Below are positions 1-7,613 of a stretch of 24,727 nt of DNA, piece by piece. Made by a program: the position numbers and the translations under genes. The stretch spans positions 1 to 24,727 of the forward strand of contig CAJTVM010000040.1 of assembly GCA_910579595.1 (NCBI GenBank), written 5' to 3'. The notes beneath the pieces are model-generated. The model did not search any database. It was not told the origin of the DNA and was given only the letters and a program-made list of their open reading frames with translations. Each line of letters opens with the position of its first letter. Position 1 is the stretch's first letter. Origin of the DNA: an uncultured Oscillospiraceae bacterium. GTDB lineage: Bacteria; Bacillota; Clostridia; Oscillospirales; Oscillospiraceae.

Positions 1-340
1 GGGTGGGCTTGCCCTGGCCCTGCTTCTTCCGCTCAATCAGGCCGACACCCTTGCCGGTGTCCAGCTCGGCCAACAGCTTCATGGCCTTGTCCCGTCCGCA
101 GTTCAGATTGCTGCATATCTCGTCCACGGTGTAGTAGATATAGACGCGCCCGGTGTCATCGTACCATTCGTTCTTGATGGACAGGCTCATACGGTCAAGC
201 AGCATCCCGTAGAGCAGCTTGGAGTCCGTGGACAGGTGCTTAAACCGGGGGTGGGTGATAAGCTGGCAGGGGATGCGGAAGTAGGTAAACTGCATCGCCT
301 CGTCGCCGTAAAAATAGCTTGGTAATTTCATATCCGGCAT
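1..340 (-). CDS. Replication initiator protein A, RepA_N-type N-terminus (partial, runs off left edge)
   Basis: Reading the minus strand from the ATG at 340-338 gives an open frame of 113 codons to the window edge. It begins MPDMKLPSYFYGDEAMQFTY and continues with a winged-helix-like stretch (FKHLSTDSKLLYGMLLDRMS, then a YTVDEICSNLNCGRDKAMKL segment). This matches the N-terminal domain of RepA_N replication initiators, known from Gram-positive plasmids and carried by many clostridial integrative conjugative elements. In the family this domain binds origin DNA. A strong AAAGGAGG site sits about 9 nt before the ATG and decides the start. The C-terminal part lies outside the window. The gene implies a mobile element to the left. 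The family call rests on recalled family pattern, not on a search. Confidence 0.8.
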   Translation of the reverse strand, partial: MPDMKLPSYFYGDEAMQFTYFRIPCQLITHPRFKHLSTDSKLLYGMLLDRMSLSIKNEWYDDTGRVYIYYTVDEICSNLNCGRDKAMKLLAELDTGKGVGLIERKKQGQGKPT

Positions 341-360
341 GGCCGCTGCCTCCTTTTGGA

Positions 361-400
361 CATGAAAAAAACACGATTGTCAAATCGTGTTTTTTTCATG
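361..400. terminator. Perfect 18-bp hairpin in the leader of the replication initiator gene
   Basis: Positions 361-378 and 383-400 are exact reverse complements around a 4-nt loop (gtca). The stem carries a run of seven A on one arm and seven T on the other, so it has the shape of an intrinsic terminator in both directions. It lies 20 nt upstream of the RepA_N-type start, just before its ribosome site. It may insulate the mobile element from the neighbouring operon or attenuate repA; the sequence does not tell which. Confidence 0.65.
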
Positions 401-457
401 CTGTTGGATTTTGTCACAAAGGTTTATTTTTTGGTGACTGCTCGTAAATATTGTTGT

Positions 458-485
458 TTTATATATGGTTCTTTGCGAGTGTAAA
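458..485 (-). promoter_or_regulatory. Possible promoter of the replication initiator gene
   Basis: On the minus strand TTTACA (485-480) and TATAAA (463-458) are separated by 16 nt, about 120 nt upstream of the repA-type start. The transcript would run through the perfect hairpin at 361-400 before reaching the gene. This is a sequence match only, in an AT-rich gap where chance matches are common. Confidence 0.4.
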
Positions 486-517
486 TCCAATGATTTCAGG
501 AGACAGGTTTTTGTCTA

Positions 518-1519
518 TCACCGGGCAATATTTTCACAAAAACGCATCAGGATGGCTGCTGCCTGCGCCCGCTTGGCGTAGCCTCCCGGCTGGAGGGTCG
601 TGGTGGTCACACCGTTGATCAATCCCTCATGGTTGGCCCAGGACATGGCGTCACGGGCGTAACCGCTCACCTTCCCGGCATCGGTGAAGGAAGCGGTCAG
701 ATCCGCCCGGTCGCTGACATCAAACCCCTTGTGCTGGGCGTAGCGGTAGAGAATGGCGGCAAACTGCTCCCGGGTGATGGGGCGGTTTGGGGCAAAGGTG
801 CCGTCGGAATAGCCGGTGACAATGCCGTTGGCGGCAGCCCAGGCCACCGGCGATGCATAGTACTGTCCGGCGGCCACATCCGAGAAGTTGGACGCCCCCG
901 CCGTCGGGGAACCCTCGTAGCGGTAGAGGATGGTGACAATCATGCCCCGGGTGGTGGTGCCATTGGGGCCGAAGGTGGTGTCGCTGGTACCGTTCATCAG
1001 GCTGTGGCTGTAGACATAGGACACCGCATCATAGTACCACTGACCCTCGGTCACATCGGTGAAGGGCATGGCGGCGGCCTCCCCCACGCCTACGGTGCCG
1101 TAGCTGTTCTCCCTCATCCCTTCCTCATCCAAGTCCAGCAGCTTCAGCTTGGAAGCGGAGGTTACGGTAAAGGCCGAAGCTCCCTCCAGCACCCCCAGGC
1201 GGACAGCGTCCCCCTGGTTGAGCTGGTTTTTGGAGGTGACATAGAGGGTGATGCTGCTGCCGCTGATGCTGCTGGCGGTGTGGGTGTCGGCGTTGGACAA
1301 AGTGGGGTCAAACACAAACCCAGTGGGGGCCTTGTCTAACGTCAGGGTGACCTGGATAGAGTCATAACTGCCGGTCAGCCCCCGCAGGGAAATGGTCTGT
1401 GCGGCGGTGCCGAGGCCGTCCACCTGGACCCAAGGGGCAGGATCGGCCGCAGATGCCGGCCACACCAGCACAGCGGCGGCCAGTGCGGCGGCAAGGAGCA
1501 TAGAAAGGAATCGTTTCAT
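518..1519 (-). CDS. Secreted SLH-domain cell-wall-binding protein
   Basis: A 333-aa protein with a signal peptide (residues 1-24, cleavage after PASA). Residues about 28-130 form a beta-rich domain of unknown type. Three S-layer homology repeats follow at about 152-204, 212-263 and 278-328 (FTDVTEGQWYYDAV, FSDVAAGQYYASPV, FTDAGKVSGYARDA). SLH trimers bind pyruvylated secondary cell-wall polymer and hold proteins on the surface. The second repeat has the canonical ITRE-type motif; the first (TTRG) and third (AKRA) are degenerate. It lies 13 nt downstream of the dockerin-bearing M60 protease on the same strand, with an AAAGGAGG ribosome site in the gap, so the two are almost certainly co-transcribed. 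The N-terminal domain could be the receptor for the protease dockerin, but its cohesin likeness is weak and this is inference. Confidence 0.9.
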   Translation of the reverse strand: MKRFLSMLLAAALAAAVLVWPASAADPAPWVQVDGLGTAAQTISLRGLTGSYDSIQVTLTLDKAPTGFVFDPTLSNADTHTASSISGSSITLYVTSKNQLNQGDAVRLGVLEGASAFTVTSASKLKLLDLDEEGMRENSYGTVGVGEAAAMPFTDVTEGQWYYDAVSYVYSHSLMNGTSDTTFGPNGTTTRGMIVTILYRYEGSPTAGASNFSDVAAGQYYASPVAWAAANGIVTGYSDGTFAPNRPITREQFAAILYRYAQHKGFDVSDRADLTASFTDAGKVSGYARDAMSWANHEGLINGVTTTTLQPGGYAKRAQAAAILMRFCENIAR

Positions 1520-1532
1520 GGTTTTTCCTCCT

Positions 1533-4500
1533 TTACTGGATGCCTTCGCCCGTCAGCACCAGCTGGGGCAGCGTATCGGTCTGGGGGAAGCTGACCCACA
1601 GGGTCTCGCTGGTCACCCGGCGGCTGGCGCTGCTGTTGGGATCGTCGGTGCGGTAGAACACCACCCGGAATTCTATGGGATCGTCAGCGGTAACCCCAGT
1701 GCTGGCATTGAGGGCTTTTTCCGCCTCCCAGTCGGGAACGAACACCCAGAAGCCATCGCTGGTGTCGCTCACCGCGCCGTCTGCGGGGAGCTCGGCGTAG
1801 AGCAGGCTGTAGCCGTTCACCGCCCGCTCAATGCTGGTGACACCGTTTTCCTCCTGGGCCTCGGCGGTGGTGTTGTAGCGGGCCTGGATCTCCACGGTAT
1901 TGTACACCGGGTCGCCCCGGTAAGTGCCCACAATCACCACCGTCCCGGCGGGCACCACGCCGCCGTCGTAGACGAGAGGCTGGGCCAGCCTGCCCACGGA
2001 CGCCCCCTCATAGAGGTCGATGCGGTCGCCGGGGTAATCCAGCAGCTCTACGCCGGCCCCGGCGGGCAGGCCGGTGACCCGAAGGGCATAGACGTCATAG
2101 AGCCAAATCCGGCTGTCTCCAGCGGCACCGGGCTTGGCAAAGTAGGCGAGAGTGCCGGTGCCGTCCACCGGCCCCAGATTTACAGTTTTCCACGCCGCCG
2201 CGCTGTTCTCCTTCACGCTGACGGTGCAGCCGCCCAGGCCGCCGCCGCTCACCTTCAGGCCGGCCACAGGCACGGCGCTGCCGCGCATGGTGAACTCGAT
2301 GCCGTCCCCGGCGGCGGACACAGTATAGAGGCTGGCGGAGATGGTCTTGTCGTAGGCCACCCGTACCTCGGGAGCGGCAGCGGCGGCGCCCATGTTGCCA
2401 AGCTTATCCACGGGAACGACGGAGTAGGTGTAGGTCAGGTTGTTGGCCGCGCCCAGGTTGTCGGTGTATGTGTTCCCGGTGGTAAAGCCGATGGGCTTGC
2501 CGTTGCGGCGCACCTCATAGCCCAGAACGGTATTGTTGCCGCCGGAAATGGTAAGGGTTACCTCGTTGTCCTTGACGGCGGAGGAAACGGTGACTGTCCC
2601 CTGGAACGCTGCGCCATTATTCAGCCGGTAGGCGTAGGACTCGTCGTTGAAATACCAGACAGCCCGGGGCTCGGCAGGATAGCTGGACAGAGTGTTTTTT
2701 ACCTCGTCGCTGAGGATCATGCCCCAGCGGGTGAAGAAAGCGGTGAGGTTGCGGTTTGCCACCTCGGACGCGGCCAGGGCTACCCGCTCATCATAGCTGA
2801 AACCACTGTATTTGCCGGACTTCCAGATGGTAAAGAACCGGTTGTAGAAGTCCAGCGGCTTGGCCCCGGTGTCATAGGCCAGGTGGAGCTGCCAGTACAT
2901 CCCCAGCTGGACGAACACGTTGGAGGCCGCGCCGGATCGTCCGGCGGCGGTCTTGGCATAGATGGCGGGCCAGATATTGCTGGTGGTCAGCCGGGTGTTC
3001 TTGACCATGGACGCGCCGTCCCACGCCTGGATAGCCAGGGCATAGATGTTGTTGGTGATCTCCGCCTTGCCCAGCTTGTCCATGTTGTGGCCGATCTCGT
3101 GGGCGATGCCCCAGCCGAACAGGCCGTTGGTGCTGCCCACCCCGGTGGCGGACACGGGCCTGCCGCACACCAGTCCCTGGGTGGAGCCGTAGCCCACGCC
3201 CACATGGTTTCCGGCGGCGTACATGAAGGCCCCGGCGAACATCCGCATATAACGGATATTCTGGCGGGTGGTCATGGGATAGCGGTAAGCGTCCGTCCGC
3301 GCCCCACCAGCGGGGACGATGCCCTGCACCTGGTTGGCGATATACAGCTCGTCCTCCCAGGCCAGCACACCTTGGTACATGGTATCCACCATGCGGTTCA
3401 CATCAGCCCCCACGCCCGTCAGCCCTGCCAGCGCCCGGTCGGCGGGGATGGACAGCAGGACGCTGGGGGTGGAGATCTCAGTGACGTTGCGGATGTCGGT
3501 GGCCATCTTTGCTCCGCCCAGGGCGTTCACATGGGATTGGAGCTGCTCCACGTAGGCGCGGATGTGGTAGCGGCGTGCCGTCTCGTCCATGTCATACCAG
3601 TTTGACAGCTCCAGTACAGGCATGGTAAAGGCGTTTTGATCCACCCGGATCTGGATTTTGATGGCCTTCGGGCTGTTCCCGGCGTAGGTGAGGTACAGCG
3701 GCCCGCCCCGCTCATCGGTGAGGGAGCCGATTTTCGGCACATAGATGTAGTTGCGGCCGTTTTCCAGCTTGATAGGGGCGCCCCTCCACACGCCGGACTC
3801 GCCGAAATACTGGGTGGGCACCACATAGACCGGTGCGTCGGTGGGCAGGGAGGCGTACACTGCCACCGTAGAACCCGCCCGGGCGGTGACGCCCAGAGGC
3901 TGGAAATCGCTGGCGCTCTGGCCGTACTGGCTGTCCTTGGTGGCGCTGCGGCTCTGGAAGCTGCCCGACACCAGCCCCAGGCCGGAGGAGTCCCCCTTCA
4001 GCAGGGCGGAGGCCAGCTTCAGCTCGTCCCGCAGGCGGGCAAGATCCAGATAGAAATCGGCCTTGGCCTCCAGCCGGGCGGAGAGGGCGTCAACGGACGC
4101 CTGGGTGACGCCGGGGCGCAGGGTGGTGAAGCTGCCGTCGGCAAACAGAGCGGCGACGTCCTCTGCCAGGGAGTCGCTCTTGTAGAAGGCCATGTCGGAG
4201 ATGCTCACCCGGCAGCCGTTGCCCTCCCTTTCGTTGAGGGAGATGGACAGCTCCTTCACGTCCTCCAGCATGGGGAAGGTGAGCACGATGTAGTTTTTGT
4301 TGGGATCCATGGAGCGGGCGGAGTACAGGCTCTGGGCCAGGATAGTCTCTCCCGCGCTGTTTTTGGCGGCAACAGTGTAGGTGTTCAGGGCATACTTGTG
4401 GTTTCCGCCCAGGTAAGGCACCAGGATGGCATAGTTCATGTCCTGGGGCTCTTTGAAGGTGTAGGTGAAGCGGCTGCTCACCCACCACTGGTTGGCCACC

Positions 4501-6323
4501 CAATAGGTGGCGGCGTCGTTATCGATCACGTCCGCCGTGGTGAAATTGGGGCACAGGGAACGGTTTACGTTGCCGGGATTCTCCATCACCACCGACTGCA
4601 CCATGCTGTTGTCGATGCGGTCCTCGGTGGGCAGATTGGGCATGACCAGCTCTTCCTTCTTCGGCGTACCGGAGGCGGTAGCGGAGTAAGGGCCGGTTCC
4701 CCGCTGGTTGCCCGCTTTGACGGCCACCTCATAGGTGGTGCCGTTGGTCAAGCCGGTGATGGTTGCGGCGGTGGTGGTGAGATCGCCGCCGAACTGCCGG
4801 AAGGAGCGCTCGCCCGCCGTGCGGTAGAACACCTGATAATAGGACGCGTCCTTGGTGCTTCCCCAGCTCAGGCGCAGGGACTGGTCGGACTCGGTGACCC
4901 TGATGTTGGAGGGTGCGCCGGGCACGCCGTTGGGCTGGGGCATGGCGGATACCACCCGGGAGGGGGTACCAGTCCAATCCCCGTTGACGGCGGTGACCTG
5001 GAAATAATATGTTTTCAAATTCTCCAGCCCGGACACCACTACATGATTGGTATTGGACGCGGCGGTCTGGGTCAGGGCGTTGGAGCTGGTGCCGTAGGCC
5101 ACGATGTAGCCCGTGACGTTAGGCATTGAGCCCCAGTTCAGCGCCACCTGGCCGTTGCCGGGGGTAGTGGTGAGGCCCTTTACCTTGTCGGCCTCGTTCT
5201 GGGGATTGTCCGGCACAATGTCCTTTAAAAACTCAATTTTGGTCACGGTGGCAAAACCCGTCTGCCCTGCGGTGGCGGTGACCTGGATGGTCACCTTTTT
5301 CACGGCCACCTTGCTGCCCAGGTCGATGGAAACCGTCCGTTCCCCGATATTCCGGCCAACAGCCTGTACGCCCTGTGGAAGGGTGGCATCAAAAGGGATC
5401 GTGAGAGTAGTGCCGTTGGCCAGCTCCACCAATGCGGTGCCGGCCTGCACCGCACCGGCGGCGTCAGGGCAGGTAATGCGGATTTCACTCATCACCACGC
5501 CGGCATCCTCGCTGAACAGAATGGGCAGCTCCAACACCTTGCCCTCGCCGGGGGTGACGGTGACAGGGGCGTCCCCCTGGAACAGATCGTCCGGGCTGCC
5601 GCTGAGCGTGAGCCCCGCCGCGTCCAGCTGGGGGGGGACAATGGCGGTGGTATCCAGCAGCTGGGGCTGTCCGAAGGCATTCCGGCTGCGGTTGACGTAG
5701 GCCAGATCGGTGATGTCGATTTGGCCGTCGCCGTTGAGGTCAAGCTCGGCGGTCTGGGTGGTGATGCGCTGGCCCAATTGGGCGTCAATGACGGCGAGAT
5801 CGCCGTCATCCACCACGCCGTCTCCGTTCACGTCGCCCAGGGAGAAGGTGCCGTCGCCGGTGCCCACGATCATGTGCTGGCTGTAGCTGTCCAGCGTCAC
5901 GGTGCGGGAAAAGGTCTTATAGCCGTCCCCCGTGAGGGCCAGATCATACTGCGTTCCTCCGGCGGGCAGGCCGGACAGCACCACCTCGTAGTAGCCCACC
6001 CGGCTCTCATTGATGAGCACCGCGCCGTCGGTATTTTTCACGGACACGGAGATGTCCGCATCCAAGGCGTTTTCCCCATCCATTCCCTGAGGCAGGGGGA
6101 TAACGGTGGTCTGGCCGCCGCTGCTCACCTGGAGCCGGATGTTCCTGGCCGCCGCGCCCGCGGCGGTCTGGGGCAGGTCGAAGCGTATCGTCAGCCCGAT
6201 GGATCCGGTGAGGGCTGTGCCTGTGGGGGCGGCATCCGCCGTGGCAGGCAGCGCCGTCAGGCACAGGGAGCACACCATAAGCAGGCTGAGCATCCCCGAG
6301 ATCAATCGCCGCACTGGTTTCAT
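1533..6323 (-). CDS. Secreted M60-type zinc metallopeptidase with dockerin, FN3 and discoidin-like modules
   Basis: A 1596-aa multidomain secreted protein. Signal peptide at 1-31; an Ig-like region at about 35-155; a type I dockerin at about 162-214 with two calcium loops (DVNGDGVVDDGD and DLNGDGQIDITD); two fibronectin type III modules at about 380-465 and 470-555; an F5/8 C (discoidin-like) region at about 560-720; then the M60 region. The zinc site is HEIGH at 1075-1079, with a further Glu at 1088, fitting the HExxH(8,24)E pattern of M60 (enhancin-like) peptidases. Known members cleave mucins and other glycoproteins, so a mucin-directed role is likely but not proven. The C-terminal 350 residues are beta-rich accessory domains. 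No LPXTG or SLH is present, so attachment would depend on the dockerin. The ATG at 6323 has an AAAGGGTG ribosome site. Confidence 0.92.
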   Translation of the reverse strand: MKPVRRLISGMLSLLMVCSLCLTALPATADAAPTGTALTGSIGLTIRFDLPQTAAGAAARNIRLQVSSGGQTTVIPLPQGMDGENALDADISVSVKNTDGAVLINESRVGYYEVVLSGLPAGGTQYDLALTGDGYKTFSRTVTLDSYSQHMIVGTGDGTFSLGDVNGDGVVDDGDLAVIDAQLGQRITTQTAELDLNGDGQIDITDLAYVNRSRNAFGQPQLLDTTAIVPPQLDAAGLTLSGSPDDLFQGDAPVTVTPGEGKVLELPILFSEDAGVVMSEIRITCPDAAGAVQAGTALVELANGTTLTIPFDATLPQGVQAVGRNIGERTVSIDLGSKVAVKKVTIQVTATAGQTGFATVTKIEFLKDIVPDNPQNEADKVKGLTTTPGNGQVALNWGSMPNVTGYIVAYGTSSNALTQTAASNTNHVVVSGLENLKTYYFQVTAVNGDWTGTPSRVVSAMPQPNGVPGAPSNIRVTESDQSLRLSWGSTKDASYYQVFYRTAGERSFRQFGGDLTTTAATITGLTNGTTYEVAVKAGNQRGTGPYSATASGTPKKEELVMPNLPTEDRIDNSMVQSVVMENPGNVNRSLCPNFTTADVIDNDAATYWVANQWWVSSRFTYTFKEPQDMNYAILVPYLGGNHKYALNTYTVAAKNSAGETILAQSLYSARSMDPNKNYIVLTFPMLEDVKELSISLNEREGNGCRVSISDMAFYKSDSLAEDVAALFADGSFTTLRPGVTQASVDALSARLEAKADFYLDLARLRDELKLASALLKGDSSGLGLVSGSFQSRSATKDSQYGQSASDFQPLGVTARAGSTVAVYASLPTDAPVYVVPTQYFGESGVWRGAPIKLENGRNYIYVPKIGSLTDERGGPLYLTYAGNSPKAIKIQIRVDQNAFTMPVLELSNWYDMDETARRYHIRAYVEQLQSHVNALGGAKMATDIRNVTEISTPSVLLSIPADRALAGLTGVGADVNRMVDTMYQGVLAWEDELYIANQVQGIVPAGGARTDAYRYPMTTRQNIRYMRMFAGAFMYAAGNHVGVGYGSTQGLVCGRPVSATGVGSTNGLFGWGIAHEIGHNMDKLGKAEITNNIYALAIQAWDGASMVKNTRLTTSNIWPAIYAKTAAGRSGAASNVFVQLGMYWQLHLAYDTGAKPLDFYNRFFTIWKSGKYSGFSYDERVALAASEVANRNLTAFFTRWGMILSDEVKNTLSSYPAEPRAVWYFNDESYAYRLNNGAAFQGTVTVSSAVKDNEVTLTISGGNNTVLGYEVRRNGKPIGFTTGNTYTDNLGAANNLTYTYSVVPVDKLGNMGAAAAAPEVRVAYDKTISASLYTVSAAGDGIEFTMRGSAVPVAGLKVSGGGLGGCTVSVKENSAAAWKTVNLGPVDGTGTLAYFAKPGAAGDSRIWLYDVYALRVTGLPAGAGVELLDYPGDRIDLYEGASVGRLAQPLVYDGGVVPAGTVVIVGTYRGDPVYNTVEIQARYNTTAEAQEENGVTSIERAVNGYSLLYAELPADGAVSDTSDGFWVFVPDWEAEKALNASTGVTADDPIEFRVVFYRTDDPNSSASRRVTSETLWVSFPQTDTLPQLVLTGEGIQ

Positions 6324-6395
6324 ACATTGACACCCTTTCTGTTTTGTAAGTTTTCTCCATTTATTATGTCAACAAAACGGTTGTATTGGGAGTCC

Positions 6396-6424
6396 ATTAT
6401 AATGTCGAAAAGATGTTCTGTCAA
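6396..6424 (-). promoter_or_regulatory. Perfect-consensus sigma-A promoter for the M60/SLH operon
   Basis: On the minus strand TTGACA (6424-6419) and TATAAT (6401-6396) are separated by exactly 17 nt. Transcription would start near 6389, giving a leader of about 65 nt before the protease ATG. Both hexamers match the vegetative consensus fully, which suggests strong expression unless a repressor acts on it. Confidence 0.85.
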
Positions 6425-6468
6425 CAACAATTTGGCCTGACGGCGGCGCGTGGGAAGGCGGTGAGAAA

Positions 6469-6552
6469 ATGCAGCTGAAATATCATATGGTAACAATAGA
6501 GGATTTGGTGCCCCAACAGGACAAAATCAGCAAAATTGGTGGGATGCGGTAG
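6469..6552 (+). pseudogene. IS1182-like transposase, N-terminal fragment
   Basis: From the ATG at 6469 a 27-codon frame begins MQLKYHMVTIEDLVPQ. This resembles the start of IS1182-family transposases, which open with a short segment ending in (E/D)ELVP or EDLVP before the catalytic region. The likeness fades after about 16 residues and the frame stops at 6550-6552. Nothing of the catalytic domain follows, so this is at most a decayed stub. It is too short to be certain. Confidence 0.45.
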
Positions 6553-6587
6553 AATAGAAGCATCCAAAGAAAGAAGAGGGATGAGCA

Positions 6588-6725
6588 ATGGACGCTTCCT
6601 ATCACCGTCATGACATAAATGACAAAGTATGAGCACTGCTGGAGCCGCATTTGCCTGGGCAGCGGGGGCAATGGGGAGGAATTGCCCAAGATATCCGGCG
6701 TTTTATTATTATTCCCGAATTTTAA
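6588..6725 (+). pseudogene. IS5-family transposase, N-terminal fragment with in-frame stop
   Basis: The frame from ATG 6588 reads MDASYHRHDINDKV, then TGA at 6630-6632, then ALLEPHLPGQRGQWGGIAQD and RRFI before the similarity ends near 6706. The LLEPHLPG..GQWGG..DNRRFI pattern is typical of the start of IS5-family (IS427/IS1031-like) transposases; the TGA most likely replaces a conserved Trp codon. The coding match is cut off at the left edge of an AT-rich inverted repeat at 6707-6739. An IS end lies 70-90 nt further on (6793-6813), so both are probably parts of one deleted element. An AAGAAGAGGG ribosome site precedes it. The gene is non-functional. Confidence 0.75.
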
Positions 6726-6739
6726 ATTCGGAAATAATA
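6707..6739. repeat. AT-rich imperfect inverted repeat
   Basis: Two 16-bp arms with one mismatch meet around a single central base; the inner 8 bp (6715-6722 with 6724-6731) are exact. The repeat starts exactly where the IS5-like coding similarity stops. It may be an excision or insertion scar, or a terminator-like structure; no function can be assigned. Confidence 0.6.
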
Positions 6740-6763
6740 CATTTGATTTGAGCCGTCTTGCTC

Positions 6764-6781
6764 GCCGCCGTAAACGGCGGC
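6764..6781. repeat. Short GC hairpin within IS remnant
   Basis: Seven base pairs (gccgccg at 6764-6770 with cggcggc at 6775-6781) enclose a taaa loop. It lies 12 nt inside the IS end at 6793-6813. It is perhaps a subterminal part of the old element. Confidence 0.4.
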
Positions 6782-6792
6782 AACCGCAAAAC

Positions 6793-6813
6793 GAGGTTGT
6801 GAATACAGGTTCT
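6793..6813 (+). repeat. IS/MITE terminal repeat, solo right end
   Basis: A 21-bp sequence beginning gaggttgtgaataca and ending ggttct. It recurs exactly at 12284-12304, and its last 16 bp occur inverted at 12141-12156. It therefore reads as the right terminus of the same element family. No matching left terminus was found upstream, so this copy is a solo end, probably of the IS5-like remnant at 6588. Confidence 0.75.
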
Positions 6814-6866
6814 ACAATAATCGTAGCTTTTCAAAACGACGATGCCGGAGACGAGCGCCCCTCCCC

Positions 6867-6895
6867 TTGAAATTCTCCTCAGCAAGTAGTAAAAT
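6867..6895 (+). promoter_or_regulatory. Promoter of the first two-component/ABC operon
   Basis: TTGAAA (6867-6872) and TAAAAT (6890-6895) are separated by 17 nt. The response regulator ATG follows 37 nt later with a GGAGGGG ribosome site 6 nt before it. Confidence 0.65.
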
Positions 6896-6932
6896 TCCAC
6901 GTACATGACCGGAACACCGGGAGGGGACAACG

Positions 6933-7613
6933 ATGACGTATGACTGCTTGATCATTGACGATGAAAAACTGCTGGCAGACAGCACGGCGGAATATTTTAA
7001 CTTGTTTGGCATCAAGACTGCCGTAGCGTACAGTGCTTATGACTGTCGGGACTTTTTCATGGAGAATTCGGCGCAGCTGCTTCTGCTGGATATTAACCTG
7101 GGCGACGGAAGCGGTTTTGAACTGTGCAAAGAGCTTCGGGAAACCATGGAGCTCCCGATCCTGTTCATCTCGGCCCGAACCAGTGACGACGATCAGATCA
7201 TGGCCCTGAGCATCGGCGGCGACGACTATATCCCAAAGCCGTACTCCCTCAGCGTTCTGCTGGCCAAGGTCAAGGCGGTGCTGAAGCGCTGCGGGAAACA
7301 GGGGGGCAGGGTCTATGCCGACGGGCGGCTGACCGTGGAGCTTGACACACGGCAGGTCTTTGTGAATGGAAGCCCTGCCAAGCTGACAGCGCTGGAGTTC
7401 AAGCTGCTGGCCTATCTGGTTCAAAACCAGGGGCGGATGATTTCAAAACAAGAGCTGTTCGAACAGGTCTGGGAGAACAAATTCACAGGGGACGGCACGT
7501 TGAACGTGCATATCCGCAAGCTCCGGGAGGCCATCGAGCGGGAGCCGGGCAGTCCGGAGTATATCCTCACGGTCTGGGGCGAGGGCTACCGGTTCCAGGG
7601 AGGGGGTCAATGA
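6933..7613 (+). CDS. OmpR-family DNA-binding response regulator
   Basis: A 226-aa two-domain regulator of normal length for the family. The receiver domain (1-115) has the acidic pair D9/D10, phospho-acceptor D53 (in LLLLDINLGDGSG), the switch Ser80 and the invariant K102. A winged-helix Trans_reg_C domain follows (about 128-222; ALEFKLLAYLVQN, VHIRKLREAIE, VWGEGYRF). It should be phosphorylated by the kinase encoded next, whose ATG overlaps its TGA by four bases. The likely target is the phased repeat array at 8871-8910 in front of the ABC genes. It sits just after IS debris, but its GC content and codon use look like the neighbours. Confidence 0.95.
   Translation: MTYDCLIIDDEKLLADSTAEYFNLFGIKTAVAYSAYDCRDFFMENSAQLLLLDINLGDGSGFELCKELRETMELPILFISARTSDDDQIMALSIGGDDYIPKPYSLSVLLAKVKAVLKRCGKQGGRVYADGRLTVELDTRQVFVNGSPAKLTALEFKLLAYLVQNQGRMISKQELFEQVWENKFTGDGTLNVHIRKLREAIEREPGSPEYILTVWGEGYRFQGGGQ

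Noticed and set aside
1392..3605. Long open frame on the plus strand (737 codons)
   Set aside because: It is antisense to the M60 peptidase, has low-complexity Gly/Ala/His/Val-rich content typical of shadow frames in high-GC DNA and lacks a ribosome site.
3636..5129. Long open frame on the plus strand (497 codons)
   Set aside because: Antisense to the FN3 and discoidin-like part of the peptidase; same shadow-frame composition and no domain pattern.
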